Made by a program: the position numbers and the translations under genes. From Anaplasma platys (GTDB lineage: Bacteria; Pseudomonadota; Alphaproteobacteria; Rickettsiales; Anaplasmataceae), in assembly GCF_012790675.1 (NCBI RefSeq), contig NZ_CP046391.1:704001-768000 (forward strand): a DNA stretch of 64,000 bases. Reading direction: 5' to 3'. Shown here one piece after another: positions 1-9,183 of the stretch (the first letter of the stretch is position 1; every line of letters begins with the position of its first letter). The notes under the pieces are model-generated. The model did not search any database. It saw nothing but the letters and a program-made list of their open reading frames with translations, and was not told the origin of the DNA.

Positions 1-3000
1 TGCCCACGTGAGTGAATAAACTCACTGTCATAATCAATTGCTTCGGATTCAGTCTTTCCACCGATACCCCTAGCACCTCGCTCCGGAACAGGAGGAGCTT
101 TCAGCGCACTCATCCCGGTATAACCCGAATAAGTGATAGAGCTCACACTTGGCCTACGACTTCCAGATCCCACGCCTTGCTCATCCGAAACAGATTGCTC
201 ACTTGCCCTACGAGCTCTTTGTGGCTTAAGCGGTGCTACTCCGTAATCCTTAGCTATAGGAGAAGAAAGGTTAGCATAAATAGACTCTCCCTCAGGGCTA
301 GAAACCTCAACAGCTGGAATGTTACTATTACTCGCCCTAGCAGAAGATTTTCTTGAACGCGCTGCCGCAGCTTTTGGTTCGTGCATATCAACATAACCCG
401 CTGCAGCATCCTGAGCACTGATACTCAAGCCATTGCTAGATGCTGACAATCCTAAATCCTGAGCTTGCAGATCTGCACTGCGCTTTCTTGGTGGTTTAGG
501 TGGTGCTTTCCTGGGTCCCTTTGCAGGAGAGGAAGTATTGGCATAGATAGGTTCTTCCACAGAATGAGGATCTGAAACAGACGAAATGCTTCCTCTCTTT
601 CTCTTGGTAGATGATGTCTTAAATGGAGACTCTGGGGCTTTTACAACTTCGGCATATAGGTCTGCAACATCCGGTTCACTGGTACTCATCCTCTTGCTAA
701 AAGTCGATGAGCCACTATGCCCTTTGACATCCTGCAAACTTGCACTGTGTCCCACTGCCCGCTCTGGAGTTCCAGCAGCATGTCTTGTCCTTGTATCTTT
801 TAATGCTTCTAGCTCAGAGGATATTTCATCAGACTCCCTCTCAACATGTTGCATCAAATCATCAAATGGAGAGTTGAGCGTCTCCCATTTTTGGCTCTTA
901 GCACCATCGTTACCCTTCTTGACTTTAGAACCGGCAGGTCTCAGGTTTTTCCCTGAAGATTCAACTTCGGGGGCAGTATTGCGCCTTTTGTCAACCTGAG
1001 CATATATATCGGTGACTTCATCGCTTCTTTGCTGTGGAACACCAGGGTGACCAACGGTAGCGTACTGGGTTGTTATTGGACCATCTCTGAACTGCTCATC
1101 AGAAAGATCCGACTTACCAATATTGTCTACCTTAACACTAATAGTTGGCGCAGATTGATACGTACCTTCGGCGGAGGACTGCTGCTTTTCACCCCTTATC
1201 TTTTTAATGAGGTTTCTAATACCACCAACTGCGGATTCTCCGAGATCAATTATGCCATGAAGAGAAATAGCAACAAGACCCCAAAATGAATATCTAAAAC
1301 GGATGTTCGGGAAGCTAATTGATGGCATTGCACGCTTGACAGCTTTCCATGCCCGACGAGAAGCACTAGCTATGCTAGAACTAGAGATACCGCTTGATAG
1401 AGACCCCACGCTCTCACTACCGGATAATCCAGCATGCCTTTTGCCTACTGCTGGTCTATTTAAAACAACACCAGAGAATCCAACATCTCCATATGATCCC
1501 ATACCTACTCCAGAGCTGCTACCAGTAGCTTTCTCCATACTATGCTCTTTGCCTATGTTCCCACTACCCCCACTCAGACTATTCCTATACTCGTGAGACG
1601 GATCCCTCTTAGCGGTTCTCTCCGCAGCAACCCCTAGATTATTGCGTGGCGGCAGATCAGGAGCTTTCTTTGAAGAAGGTGCTGCAATGCTGTAAAGATT
1701 GTCAGCTTCTCCACCTGTCTCATAATAAATCCCTTCATCGTTATACAGGTCCTCCCCTACTCCTTGCTCAACACTGCTCGTCTTCGCACTAAACAGCTTA
1801 AAGATGCCTGCAAAAAATGCCTTTATGCCACCGCGTTTACCAATGTCCGCACTTTGAGTCGTAGATTCAGACGAAACCGGAGCAATGCCTCCGTGGGCAC
1901 AACTGTGAACATCACGATTCTGCTTATAATCAGGAGTAGGAGGAATGGGTGGCTGACTACCCACCTCATCATACAATTCGTCGCCAGTTTCCGCATAAAT
2001 GTCTTCCTTAGCATAATCAGGAGCAGGAGGAACAGGTAGCTGATTACCCACCTCATCGTACAGTTCGCCACCAGCTTCTGCATAAATGTCTTCCTCAGCA
2101 TAATCAGGAGTAGGAGGAACAGGTAGCTGATTACCCACCTCATCGTACAGTTCGCCACCAGCTTCTGCATAAATGTCTTCCTCAGCATAATCAGGAGTAG
2201 GAGGAACAGGTAGCTGATTACCCACCTCATCGTACAGTTCGCCACCAGCTTCTGCATAAATGTCTGCACTCTCTCCTCTGTATGCTGCTCGGACTGCTGC
2301 CTTTAATCTCGTACTTGCACCTTCTACTTCTTCCTTCGCTGGTAGTTCTTCTTCTGCGAAGTCTTCTGGCCATGAATGTGTTTCTAGATCTTCTTCGGAA
2401 GAGAACTCGCTATCCCACTCAGAATCAACACTTCCCGAACGCTGGGACCTAGCAGTTCTAATATCAAGGTCAGGCATACTGGCATTCATGCCCTGCATTG
2501 CCTCTTGCATTGCACTTCTGTCAGCTCCATCTGGTTCACTAACAAACGAAGCATTGCTCAGTGACTCTGTAGAGATTGCAGGGGTTGATAAACCAGACCC
2601 TTTACCTGCGTAATGCTCACTGACCCACTTTGCTATCGTTGCAACATCATCTGCCACGAAGTTTTCAACCGGCACCGTACCGTATTCCGTAGTTTCTATT
2701 TCTCGGGGAACATACGGCGCAAATCCTTGTTCTGGCCTGATTTCTCGTGATTTCATTTCTTCCCACAGAGACTGTTTTTTAAACAACCCCTTACTTATGA
2801 ACCTTGCATCTTTCACCAGATTCGTTGCTGTATTTCCTTTGATATTCGCCATTGACAGACTAGCACCGTGCTGCATCAGGTAATTAACCAGTTTTCGGCT
2901 TCCCTTACTTGCTGCCATGTGCATTAAGGTGTTACCCTTTATGTCTTGGGCATTGATTAGGTTCTTGAACTGCTCAGCACTCAGGCCCTTCTCTGCTATT

Positions 3001-5543
3001 TGCAACATCCTCAGTACTTGCTTATCATTGACCAGCGTTGAACGAATAGCCTCATGGAATATGGTGCTGTGCGTAGACGCTGTCCTGTGCATTAATGCTT
3101 CTGGATGATGCTTCACTATCACGCCTATCATTTCCAGGTTGCCCGACGAAGCTGCTATATGCATTGCAGTATATCCTTCGACATTTGCATTTTCTGGACG
3201 AGCGCCGTGTCTCATCAGCTGCTTAGCTAACTCTATGTCACCACTAGCTGCTGCTGCGTGCATTGCTGTATCGCCACGTGGATCCCTGAAGTTTGGATCT
3301 GCTCCGTTATCCAACAAAATCTGCACTGCTTTCCTGTTAGGACTCTTACCAGCACGAACCAGACGTTCTGCTATCGAGTAGCGAGTCTCCATCGCTGCCA
3401 TCAGCGGCGATGTGTGGCTACTACCTTCAGGAACATTTACTTCAGCACCCTGGTCGATCAAGCGCTTTAATATCCTTGCCCCTGACGATCCCTTAAAGCA
3501 CCCCCCTCTTATCCCTTCAGTAATGGCACTCTCCGCTACTATTCCGTCAAACTTCGCTCCCCTGGCAACTAGCTCTTCGGCAAGTTTTACCTTTCCTTGG
3601 CGTAGCGCAGTATGCACCATGGTGGTCGGCTCATTGCCTGCTTCTATTCCACGGGGCAGCTTATCATCAACTCCGATGAGCTTGCTATCTAGCAGGTGAC
3701 GTAAAACTTTTTCGCCATTTAGCTCTATCGACTTTAAAGACAGCCTCTCTACGTCTTCATATGGCAGCAATGCACCTAGTACTTCGGGCTTGATCTTTCC
3801 ATTTCCCTTCTTCATTGCATATACTGCAGGGCTGTCTTCAAAAGTAGCTGATGGAATAAATGCCCATTGATTCCCAGCATGACGCTCTAGTCTTTTCTCT
3901 AAACACCTGTTCAGGAACTTTACTTTCCCATCGGCTGCTGCCAGGTGGATGATCGTGGTACCATCACGCGACCTTGCATCCATATCCAGATCATTACTCC
4001 TCATCAGGATCTCACGGATGTCTTTCTCACCCTGTTTATATGCTTGTACCAGAGGTGTATTCCCAGTTGAAGGAGATGCAACGTTCATCTGGGTCATGTG
4101 CGCACACTCAACGAGGGCTGCTAGCTTCGCCTTGCGATGCTTAGCCTTTCCTCCCTCACCCATTACATAGTGTACGACGCACTCTCCATTATCTGTTGGC
4201 TGATTTGCTATACCGTCAATTTGTGAGCCTTCCAGCAGCTTCTTGAAAACATCCGCATGAGCTCTAGTCGCTGCAAAATGTAATGGAGTTCTTCCTTGGC
4301 TATCTATGGCGCCAAAGATTTCTCTCTCCCCACCACATTGCTTTGCTTCTTCTATTATGTTTAGCGCCAGCATGCGAATACCGGGTGCTGATCCACTACA
4401 TGCCATGTGCAACATAGTGTATCCTGTGCTCCTGTCACTAGATGACAAACAGTCAGTGATGACCTCATTAGCAGCTTCTGTGCCTAGTGTTTTTTTAGTC
4501 ATATCTAGTAGTGAGCCCAAGAGCTTATTTACTTCTGGGAGATTTCTTGATACAGCATAACCAAGCACTGTCCTGCCTTTTGCATCACTACTCATTACAG
4601 ATCTCACCAGGCGCTCCTGACCACCTTCAACTCCCTTGAAGGTGTTTTCAGCTCGCTCCACTAGATCTATTATATCCTGTCCATTTTGACGTTGGGCTGC
4701 TTCATGGAATATAGTCTCACCGTCTTTGTTCCTTATACTAATGTCACTAAGCTTGTTAATGATCGCTTTGGTCACTGCCTTGCAGTTCTTTGACCTTGCA
4801 GCTATATGCGCTGCAGTATCACCACGTTCGTTCTGGGCATTCAGTTCTTCCCTTGTTGCCTGATCTCGTAGAAACTTTATCGCTTCGGGGTTACCCGTCA
4901 TTACTGCTGAATGCAATGAGTTATTACCATTGCTGTCTACCGCGCCTATTAGGCAGCCACTCAACATCAGTGCTTCTATAATGTCATTATTGACATTCTG
5001 TCCCACAGCACACTGCAGCGCCGTACCCCCACTAACGTCATCTACTCCTGTGTCCACCTTATCTCTAGGAACCATTGACATGGCTGCTGATGTACCATAA
5101 AAGTCCCCCTTCGCTGCATATTCGTATGCTACGCTCAGTCCGTTAGTGACTACATCTGCTGCATTGCCTCTCTGCTCTTCTTTCGCCAATTCCCCGCGCA
5201 GCTTAATGACCCGTCGTAATGCTGCTCCCGGTGTGTATCCCTTGCTATCTTCCACTAAGTGGTTGCACCCCAAATTCATTGCTACTTCAAAAACATCTTC
5301 CCTACCACTTGCTGCTATGTAGTGCAGAAAGCTCCTTTGGCATTTGTCGTCCAATTTCATGTTCAATTCTTCAGAGCTCAGTCCCCTGATCATTTCTATG
5401 CATTCCTCTACACTCTCTCCTCTGTATGCTGCTCGGACTGCTGCCTTTAATCTCGTACTTGCACCTTCTACTTCTTCCTTCGCTGGTAGTTCTTCTTCTG
5501 CGAAGTCTTCCATATCCCTAGAGGATCCTTCATCTTCGTACAT
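1..5543 (-). CDS. ankA: AnkA, ankyrin-repeat type IV secretion effector (3' end outside window)
   Basis: The frame is open from an ATG at 5543 to the window edge (1,847 codons, no stop). AGGAGG lies 7 nt before the start. Ankyrin repeats fill about residues 45-910, for example GDTAMHAAAASGDIELAKQL and GNTLMHMAASKGSRKLVNYL. A copy of the N-terminal EDFAEEELPAKEE stretch follows at about 1060-1093, then four 29-residue repeats with DIYAE and ELYDE. The rest is polar and rich in tyrosine motifs: DLYAEV, EEPIYANTSSP (about 1660), GYVDM, GESIYANLSSP (near 1750). From the literature, AnkA is exported by the VirB/D4 system, is phosphorylated by Src/Abl kinases, binds SHP-1, enters the granulocyte nucleus and silences host promoters. 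The ankyrin-plus-EPIYA layout fits this. The protein is about half as long again as the human-isolate AnkA I remember, mainly C-terminally. Identity is very likely; the true C-terminus is not visible. Confidence 0.95.
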   Translation of the reverse strand, partial: MYEDEGSSRDMEDFAEEELPAKEEVEGASTRLKAAVRAAYRGESVEECIEMIRGLSSEELNMKLDDKCQRSFLHYIAASGREDVFEVAMNLGCNHLVEDSKGYTPGAALRRVIKLRGELAKEEQRGNAADVVTNGLSVAYEYAAKGDFYGTSAAMSMVPRDKVDTGVDDVSGGTALQCAVGQNVNNDIIEALMLSGCLIGAVDSNGNNSLHSAVMTGNPEAIKFLRDQATREELNAQNERGDTAAHIAARSKNCKAVTKAIINKLSDISIRNKDGETIFHEAAQRQNGQDIIDLVERAENTFKGVEGGQERLVRSVMSSDAKGRTVLGYAVSRNLPEVNKLLGSLLDMTKKTLGTEAANEVITDCLSSSDRSTGYTMLHMACSGSAPGIRMLALNIIEEAKQCGGEREIFGAIDSQGRTPLHFAATRAHADVFKKLLEGSQIDGIANQPTDNGECVVHYVMGEGGKAKHRKAKLAALVECAHMTQMNVASPSTGNTPLVQAYKQGEKDIREILMRSNDLDMDARSRDGTTIIHLAAADGKVKFLNRCLEKRLERHAGNQWAFIPSATFEDSPAVYAMKKGNGKIKPEVLGALLPYEDVERLSLKSIELNGEKVLRHLLDSKLIGVDDKLPRGIEAGNEPTTMVHTALRQGKVKLAEELVARGAKFDGIVAESAITEGIRGGCFKGSSGARILKRLIDQGAEVNVPEGSSHTSPLMAAMETRYSIAERLVRAGKSPNRKAVQILLDNGADPNFRDPRGDTAMHAAAASGDIELAKQLMRHGARPENANVEGYTAMHIAASSGNLEMIGVIVKHHPEALMHRTASTHSTIFHEAIRSTLVNDKQVLRMLQIAEKGLSAEQFKNLINAQDIKGNTLMHMAASKGSRKLVNYLMQHGASLSMANIKGNTATNLVKDARFISKGLFKKQSLWEEMKSREIRPEQGFAPYVPREIETTEYGTVPVENFVADDVATIAKWVSEHYAGKGSGLSTPAISTESLSNASFVSEPDGADRSAMQEAMQGMNASMPDLDIRTARSQRSGSVDSEWDSEFSSEEDLETHSWPEDFAEEELPAKEEVEGASTRLKAAVRAAYRGESADIYAEAGGELYDEVGNQLPVPPTPDYAEEDIYAEAGGELYDEVGNQLPVPPTPDYAEEDIYAEAGGELYDEVGNQLPVPPAPDYAKEDIYAETGDELYDEVGSQPPIPPTPDYKQNRDVHSCAHGGIAPVSSESTTQSADIGKRGGIKAFFAGIFKLFSAKTSSVEQGVGEDLYNDEGIYYETGGEADNLYSIAAPSSKKAPDLPPRNNLGVAAERTAKRDPSHEYRNSLSGGSGNIGKEHSMEKATGSSSGVGMGSYGDVGFSGVVLNRPAVGKRHAGLSGSESVGSLSSGISSSSIASASRRAWKAVKRAMPSISFPNIRFRYSFWGLVAISLHGIIDLGESAVGGIRNLIKKIRGEKQQSSAEGTYQSAPTISVKVDNIGKSDLSDEQFRDGPITTQYATVGHPGVPQQRSDEVTDIYAQVDKRRNTAPEVESSGKNLRPAGSKVKKGNDGAKSQKWETLNSPFDDLMQHVERESDEISSELEALKDTRTRHAAGTPERAVGHSASLQDVKGHSGSSTFSKRMSTSEPDVADLYAEVVKAPESPFKTSSTKRKRGSISSVSDPHSVEEPIYANTSSPAKGPRKAPPKPPRKRSADLQAQDLGLSASSNGLSISAQDAAAGYVDMHEPKAAAARSRKSSARASNSNIPAVEVSSPEGESIYANLSSPIAKDYGVAPLKPQRARRASEQSVSDEQGVGSGSRRPSVSSITYSGYTGMSALKAPPVPERGARGIGGKTESEAIDYDSEFIHSRG
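1917..2264 (-). repeat. Four tandem 87-bp repeats inside ankA
   Basis: The 87-bp unit encodes 29 residues starting DIYAEAGGELYDEVGNQ and continuing with a proline-rich PVPPTPDYA stretch. In coding order the units start at 2264, 2177, 2090 and 2003. The first three are nearly identical; the last is diverged (ETGDELYDEVGSQ). Each unit carries two tyrosine motifs (DIYAE, ELYDE) and a PxPPxPDY stretch. The repeats keep the reading frame, so the copy number can change without breaking the gene. Confidence 0.95.
2267..2366 (-). repeat. 100-bp perfect direct repeat in ankA, distal copy
   Basis: This segment matches 5411-5510 at all 100 positions by eye and is in the same reading frame. It encodes EDFAEEELPAKEE through to AAYRGES. 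It directly precedes the 87-bp repeat block in coding order. Confidence 0.95.
5411..5510 (-). repeat. 100-bp perfect direct repeat in ankA, N-terminal copy
   Basis: This is the partner of 2267-2366. It encodes residues 12-44 of AnkA, just before the ankyrin domain. The two copies flank the whole ankyrin region (3,144 bp apart). Confidence 0.95.
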
Positions 5544-6601
5544 ATTGACCTCCTGTCTGTAGACATAAGAATCACCACGTATTAGAGCCAGCGCAGGCAT
5601 AACTGTGCTTCTTTGCCACGATTAAAAGTTCGAGCATGAAACCACAGAAAAGTATGTAGCTCTCTATGCTCTTTGTTTCTTTTCCATCTCCTGCCGCGCG
5701 TTCTCACGTCGGTAGTATCAACAGAGAATCAGAGACCCTTAGCATCCAGGCCCCTTCCCTGAAAAACCTCCTATCACTTATTCTGTTGGCGACTGCGCAT
5801 TACCCCGTGAATTCTTCACGCCGCAAGCAATATTCTGACCTGGATTTTTTTCCAAGTCGTCCCCAACTTTAACTCCCTTCAAGAGCTCTGCAAATTCCAA
5901 AACATCAGGCATACTGGCACTCTTGCCCCTCATTGCTTCTTCTTTGCTTGCACTGCACTAATTAAGCGTTCCCGTGGAGTTAGCTCCCTAATCTTTCTTG
6001 TGTCGCCCTTAAGAGTTAAACTCTGCTCCCCCACCAAAGGATTGAAGCTCGTCGCGATACCTGCAGTGGATGTCTTCTTATAGGTCATAGGACACCTCAT
6101 TCTCTCAAATGAAAACCCCACGTACTAATGCTGGAACGCAGCGACAAAAACGGGGTAGGTTTTTTGTGTGGTTGCTTAGTTGTATATGAACGTTTTTACT
6201 AGTCGCCTTAAAATTTACATAAAGGGTATCATTTGAAATATTAAATTCTCCTAAAAATAGAAAACGTGCCTGGATAAACAACCTCTACCATACGACATTA
6301 TCTTCACGCGGGTAGAGCTTAATACTTAGCATATGACGTAGCGTGTAGTGCCACCATTATGCAACAGCAGAACAAAGCATACAGTGGCCGCAAGGACTAT
6401 TTTTACAAAAATTACAGAACTTGCTTTTGCCTTCGCTAACACATTATGTTGTCATGCCGGCTTTAGTATTATGAAAACACTATTCATACTTGCCAGCACG
6501 CTTAATCAGAATTAAATCACCAGCAACTGATGGAGAAACTTATGCCTGTTTCTTAGACATGGCTAAACTGGCGCATGAGGCTTTGATGCCGCATATTTGT
6601 C
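5544..6601. other. Gap of about 1.06 kb upstream of ankA
   Basis: The ankA leader ends with a strong ribosome-binding site at its right end (5550-5556 on the minus strand). The middle (about 5786-6121) contains a decayed ankA-like remnant, listed separately. I see no RNA gene or convincing terminator in the rest. Confidence 0.6.
5786..6121 (-). pseudogene. Decayed remnant resembling the post-ankyrin part of ankA
   Basis: A 63-codon minus frame (6121-5930) ends LISAVQAKKKQ. A second frame, starting MRGKSASMPDVLEF, overlaps its stop codon and runs about 50 codons to a TAA near 5786. Read across the frame change, SAVQ...MRGKSASMPD matches SAMQEAMQGMNASMPDLD in AnkA. At DNA level about 55 bases around 5900-5960 are clearly related to 2465-2520, including the shared run GTGCCAGTATGCCTGA or its close variant. 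I read this as a frameshifted leftover of a duplicated ankA segment. Two overlapping small genes are possible, but no other family is recognisable. Confidence 0.5.
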
Positions 6602-7510
6602 TTAATTTGCAGCAAGACCCCAAAATTCAACATCCCACTCGAGATTTACGCTGTGTTTCTGTTTTACGATGCGCCTAACTTCATTCCCCAAAGCCTCTAT
6701 ATCACTGGCCGTTGCACCACCAATGTTTTCTATAAAGTTGGCGTGCTTTTCCGATATCATGGCACCCCCATGCTTGAGACCACTACATCCAGCTTCTTCT
6801 ATAAGAACTCGAGCTTCCGTTCCAACACTTGGATCTCTAAATGCATATCCCATAACCCGGCTGTTGTGGACGGGCTGCGAGGCATTGCGTCTTAAAACAA
6901 GTTCCCCCATCTTGTTTTTAATATCATTTAAACTTGCAGGATGACCAGTAAACTTTGCTTCGACGAAAATCCAATTCCCTTCAAGATTGTTCCTTCTACA
7001 TGAATACTGCATATCCTCCTTAGATAGGGTGCAAATCTCCCCACACTCATTTACAGCGCATACAGAGTGCAGGACAGTGGACATATCACTATCATACGCC
7101 CCAGCATTTGTTGCGATAGCGCCACCCACCGTACCTGGAATCCCAACACAGAATTCGAATCCCGAAATTGAGTTCCTTCGCGCAAAAGAAGCAAGCTCAA
7201 CTAGCGATACAGAACCCCCGGCAGTGATTGTGCTTCCCTCGCAGGTCATGTACGAAAACTCATGCCCTAGCTTCACTAGTACGTTGTCCACTACACCATC
7301 CCTAATTACCACATTAGAGCCCGCGCCTAAAACTCTGATGTCAAATGATGTCTTCTCAACAAAATGAGCTAGATCTTTAATACTCTTGGGTTTGAACAAT
7401 AATGGTGTCACACCCCCTATGCCCAGCCAGGTCATGTTGTGCAGCTTTGCGCTTTTCTTATATGCACCAAAAACTTTGGGTAATCTATAACCCGTGAAGG
7501 TGTAACTCAT
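6602..7510 (-). CDS. murB: UDP-N-acetylenolpyruvoylglucosamine reductase (MurB), active site altered
   Basis: The protein has 302 residues, the usual length for the short (type II) MurB. It would reduce UDP-GlcNAc-enolpyruvate to UDP-MurNAc with NADPH and FAD in the cytoplasm. The FAD-binding motifs GAGSNVVIRDG (62-72) and GIPGTVGGAIATNAGAY (123-139) are present, as are EEAGC and SEKHANF. Two catalytic motifs are off consensus: GS[TV]F reads GYAF (221-224), so the usual proton-donor serine is Tyr222, and the YRxS motif reads CRRN (about 161-164). The ATG at 7510 lies inside the end of hemC (26-bp overlap), so the two are probably co-transcribed. The fold is clear; normal activity is uncertain. 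Confidence 0.9.
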   Translation of the reverse strand: MSYTFTGYRLPKVFGAYKKSAKLHNMTWLGIGGVTPLLFKPKSIKDLAHFVEKTSFDIRVLGAGSNVVIRDGVVDNVLVKLGHEFSYMTCEGSTITAGGSVSLVELASFARRNSISGFEFCVGIPGTVGGAIATNAGAYDSDMSTVLHSVCAVNECGEICTLSKEDMQYSCRRNNLEGNWIFVEAKFTGHPASLNDIKNKMGELVLRRNASQPVHNSRVMGYAFRDPSVGTEARVLIEEAGCSGLKHGGAMISEKHANFIENIGGATASDIEALGNEVRRIVKQKHSVNLEWDVEFWGLAAN

Positions 7511-8387
7511 GCCTTAATAATACTCCCATTTCGTAACCAGTCTTTTCCGCCTTCTCTTCCTCAAACACCCTCTCTGAAAACACGATATTGGCCGCGTTTT
7601 CCGCTAGCATACATCGCATCTTCATCATACCACTGTTGACATATGCAGCCATCGCGGCAAGGGGCGTATCACAAGATCCCTCAACTGCCTTTAAAAAGCT
7701 ACGCTCCGCAGCCACAGTCATGTATGATTTGTGACAATTCAGTTTTTTCAATATGCCCTGAATATGCCTGTCATATTTCCTGCACTGGACGCATATCGCC
7801 CCCTGCCCCACCGCACTAAGCATAATTTCCGGAGGTAGCTCCTCCCGTATTACATCAGTCCTACCAACCCTTTCCAGCCCGGCCCTTGCCAAGATCATCC
7901 CATCGCACTCTCCGGACTGCATTTTGGAAATACGCGTGTCAACGTTGCCTCTAATCGGCAAAACTTCTAAGTCCGGACGCAAAGCCAAAATCTGCACCTT
8001 CCTCCTTACAGATGAAGTCCCAATCCTGGCGCTCTCAGGCAAGGAGTTAATGTTCTGGTACTTCTCGGAGACAAAAACATCACATACAGGACCCCGTGGC
8101 AAAACACACGGTATATCCAAGTCATCAGAATAAAACCCAGGCACATCTTTAGCCGAATGCACGGCAACATCTATGACGTTCGTCAGCAAGGCCTCTTCTA
8201 TCTCCTTGGTGAAAAGCCCCTTTCCCCCTATGTCATAAAGTGGACGATCCGTAATCTCATCGCCAGAAGTCGTGATGCTACAGATTCTAGACGAAAAACC
8301 AGGAAACTGCAGATCCATTAAACTCTTGAACAATCTAGCCTGAGCCATAGCCAACAAGCTGCCTCTGGTTCCTATCCTAACAACCAT
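7485..8387 (-). CDS. hemC: Porphobilinogen deaminase (hydroxymethylbilane synthase)
   Basis: The 300-residue protein joins four porphobilinogen molecules into hydroxymethylbilane in cytoplasmic haem synthesis. The N-terminus (VVRIGTRGSLLAMAQA) is typical. HSAKD carries the catalytic Asp81, GTSSVRR (123-129) is the substrate-binding loop, and Cys239 in EGSCDTPLAA anchors the dipyrromethane cofactor. The ATG at 8387 follows an AGGG at about 5 nt. The end overlaps murB by 26 bp. All key residues are intact. Confidence 0.96.
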   Translation of the reverse strand: MVVRIGTRGSLLAMAQARLFKSLMDLQFPGFSSRICSITTSGDEITDRPLYDIGGKGLFTKEIEEALLTNVIDVAVHSAKDVPGFYSDDLDIPCVLPRGPVCDVFVSEKYQNINSLPESARIGTSSVRRKVQILALRPDLEVLPIRGNVDTRISKMQSGECDGMILARAGLERVGRTDVIREELPPEIMLSAVGQGAICVQCRKYDRHIQGILKKLNCHKSYMTVAAERSFLKAVEGSCDTPLAAMAAYVNSGMMKMRCMLAENAANIVFSERVFEEEKAEKTGYEMGVLLRHELHLHGL

Positions 8388-9078
8388 TAAAACCCTGCTA
8401 TAGCCGCAATAACCCGCTCACACAGTAGCTCACGTGAACACAAGCTGACGTATATGTAACAAATTAAGAGCTAGCCAGCAAAAACTTTATTGCAAGCATG
8501 CAATATTCTCTTAGTAGCTCTGATAATACAGCAACAGAAATCATAGCTACTCTATGGGCCTATATAGCCAGCATTATTCTCCCTACTAGTTCGCCCATGA
8601 TACCCATCCTACCATTTCTACTTTGCAATATAGATAGCTACATAGGTGATAGTAGCGCTACAAAATCCTTTCCTTTCACCTGATTTTAACAACCAATACC
8701 ACTAAAATAAGAAAATTAGGAGAGCAAATCTCAGCTATCGCATTACCTACCATTGCTGCATTTTTGATAATCAAGAAAGTACACAATGAACTGCCAATTA
8801 GTGACTAGCTCACAGTGCGCATAGTAGCCACGCGCCTTCACGTTAACCGGAACTCTCTTTTTGGCACAAACGTACTTATGCCATTGGAAAAAACAGTGAT
8901 GACCACAAGAAGCAGCGCTAGCAACACGTGCTGCTTAGAACAGCTCCCACAGCAATTTAACTACGCATCTATGCGTGAGCTTTGGACCAAACACACTTCA
9001 TGTGCATACCATTGCAAGGTGGCTAACAGCAAGCAAAACATATAATGCTAAAGAACGGCAACGATATTGACCTGTTTT
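8388..9078. other. Gap of about 0.7 kb between hemC and the small ankyrin gene
   Basis: No open frame with family features, RNA gene or strong hairpin is visible. The left part presumably holds the hemC promoter (minus strand). The last few bases fall in the 55-bp tandem duplication. Confidence 0.5.
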
Positions 9079-9183
9079 TCATTCACCTTCCAATGAAGAA
9101 GGCGTACGATGTCGGCATTTCCATTTTTGTTTTTCATTCACCTTCCAATGAAGAAGGCGTACGATGTCGGCATTTCCATTTTT
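9074..9183. repeat. 55-bp perfect tandem duplication at the 3' end of an ankyrin gene
   Basis: The copies are 9074-9128 and 9129-9183, each beginning GTTTTTCATTCACC, identical by eye. Because 55 is not a multiple of three, the minus-strand gene reads the first copy it meets in one frame and the second in another. Confidence 0.95.

Noticed and set aside
586-999. A 137-codon frame on the plus strand
   Set aside because: It lies fully inside ankA on the other strand and has no ribosome-binding site or family features.
1823-2269. A minus-strand frame with repeated Leu-rich, membrane-like segments
   Set aside because: It is the alternative frame of the 87-bp repeats in ankA. The repeats make it look periodic. 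The ankA frame is longer and has the known motifs.
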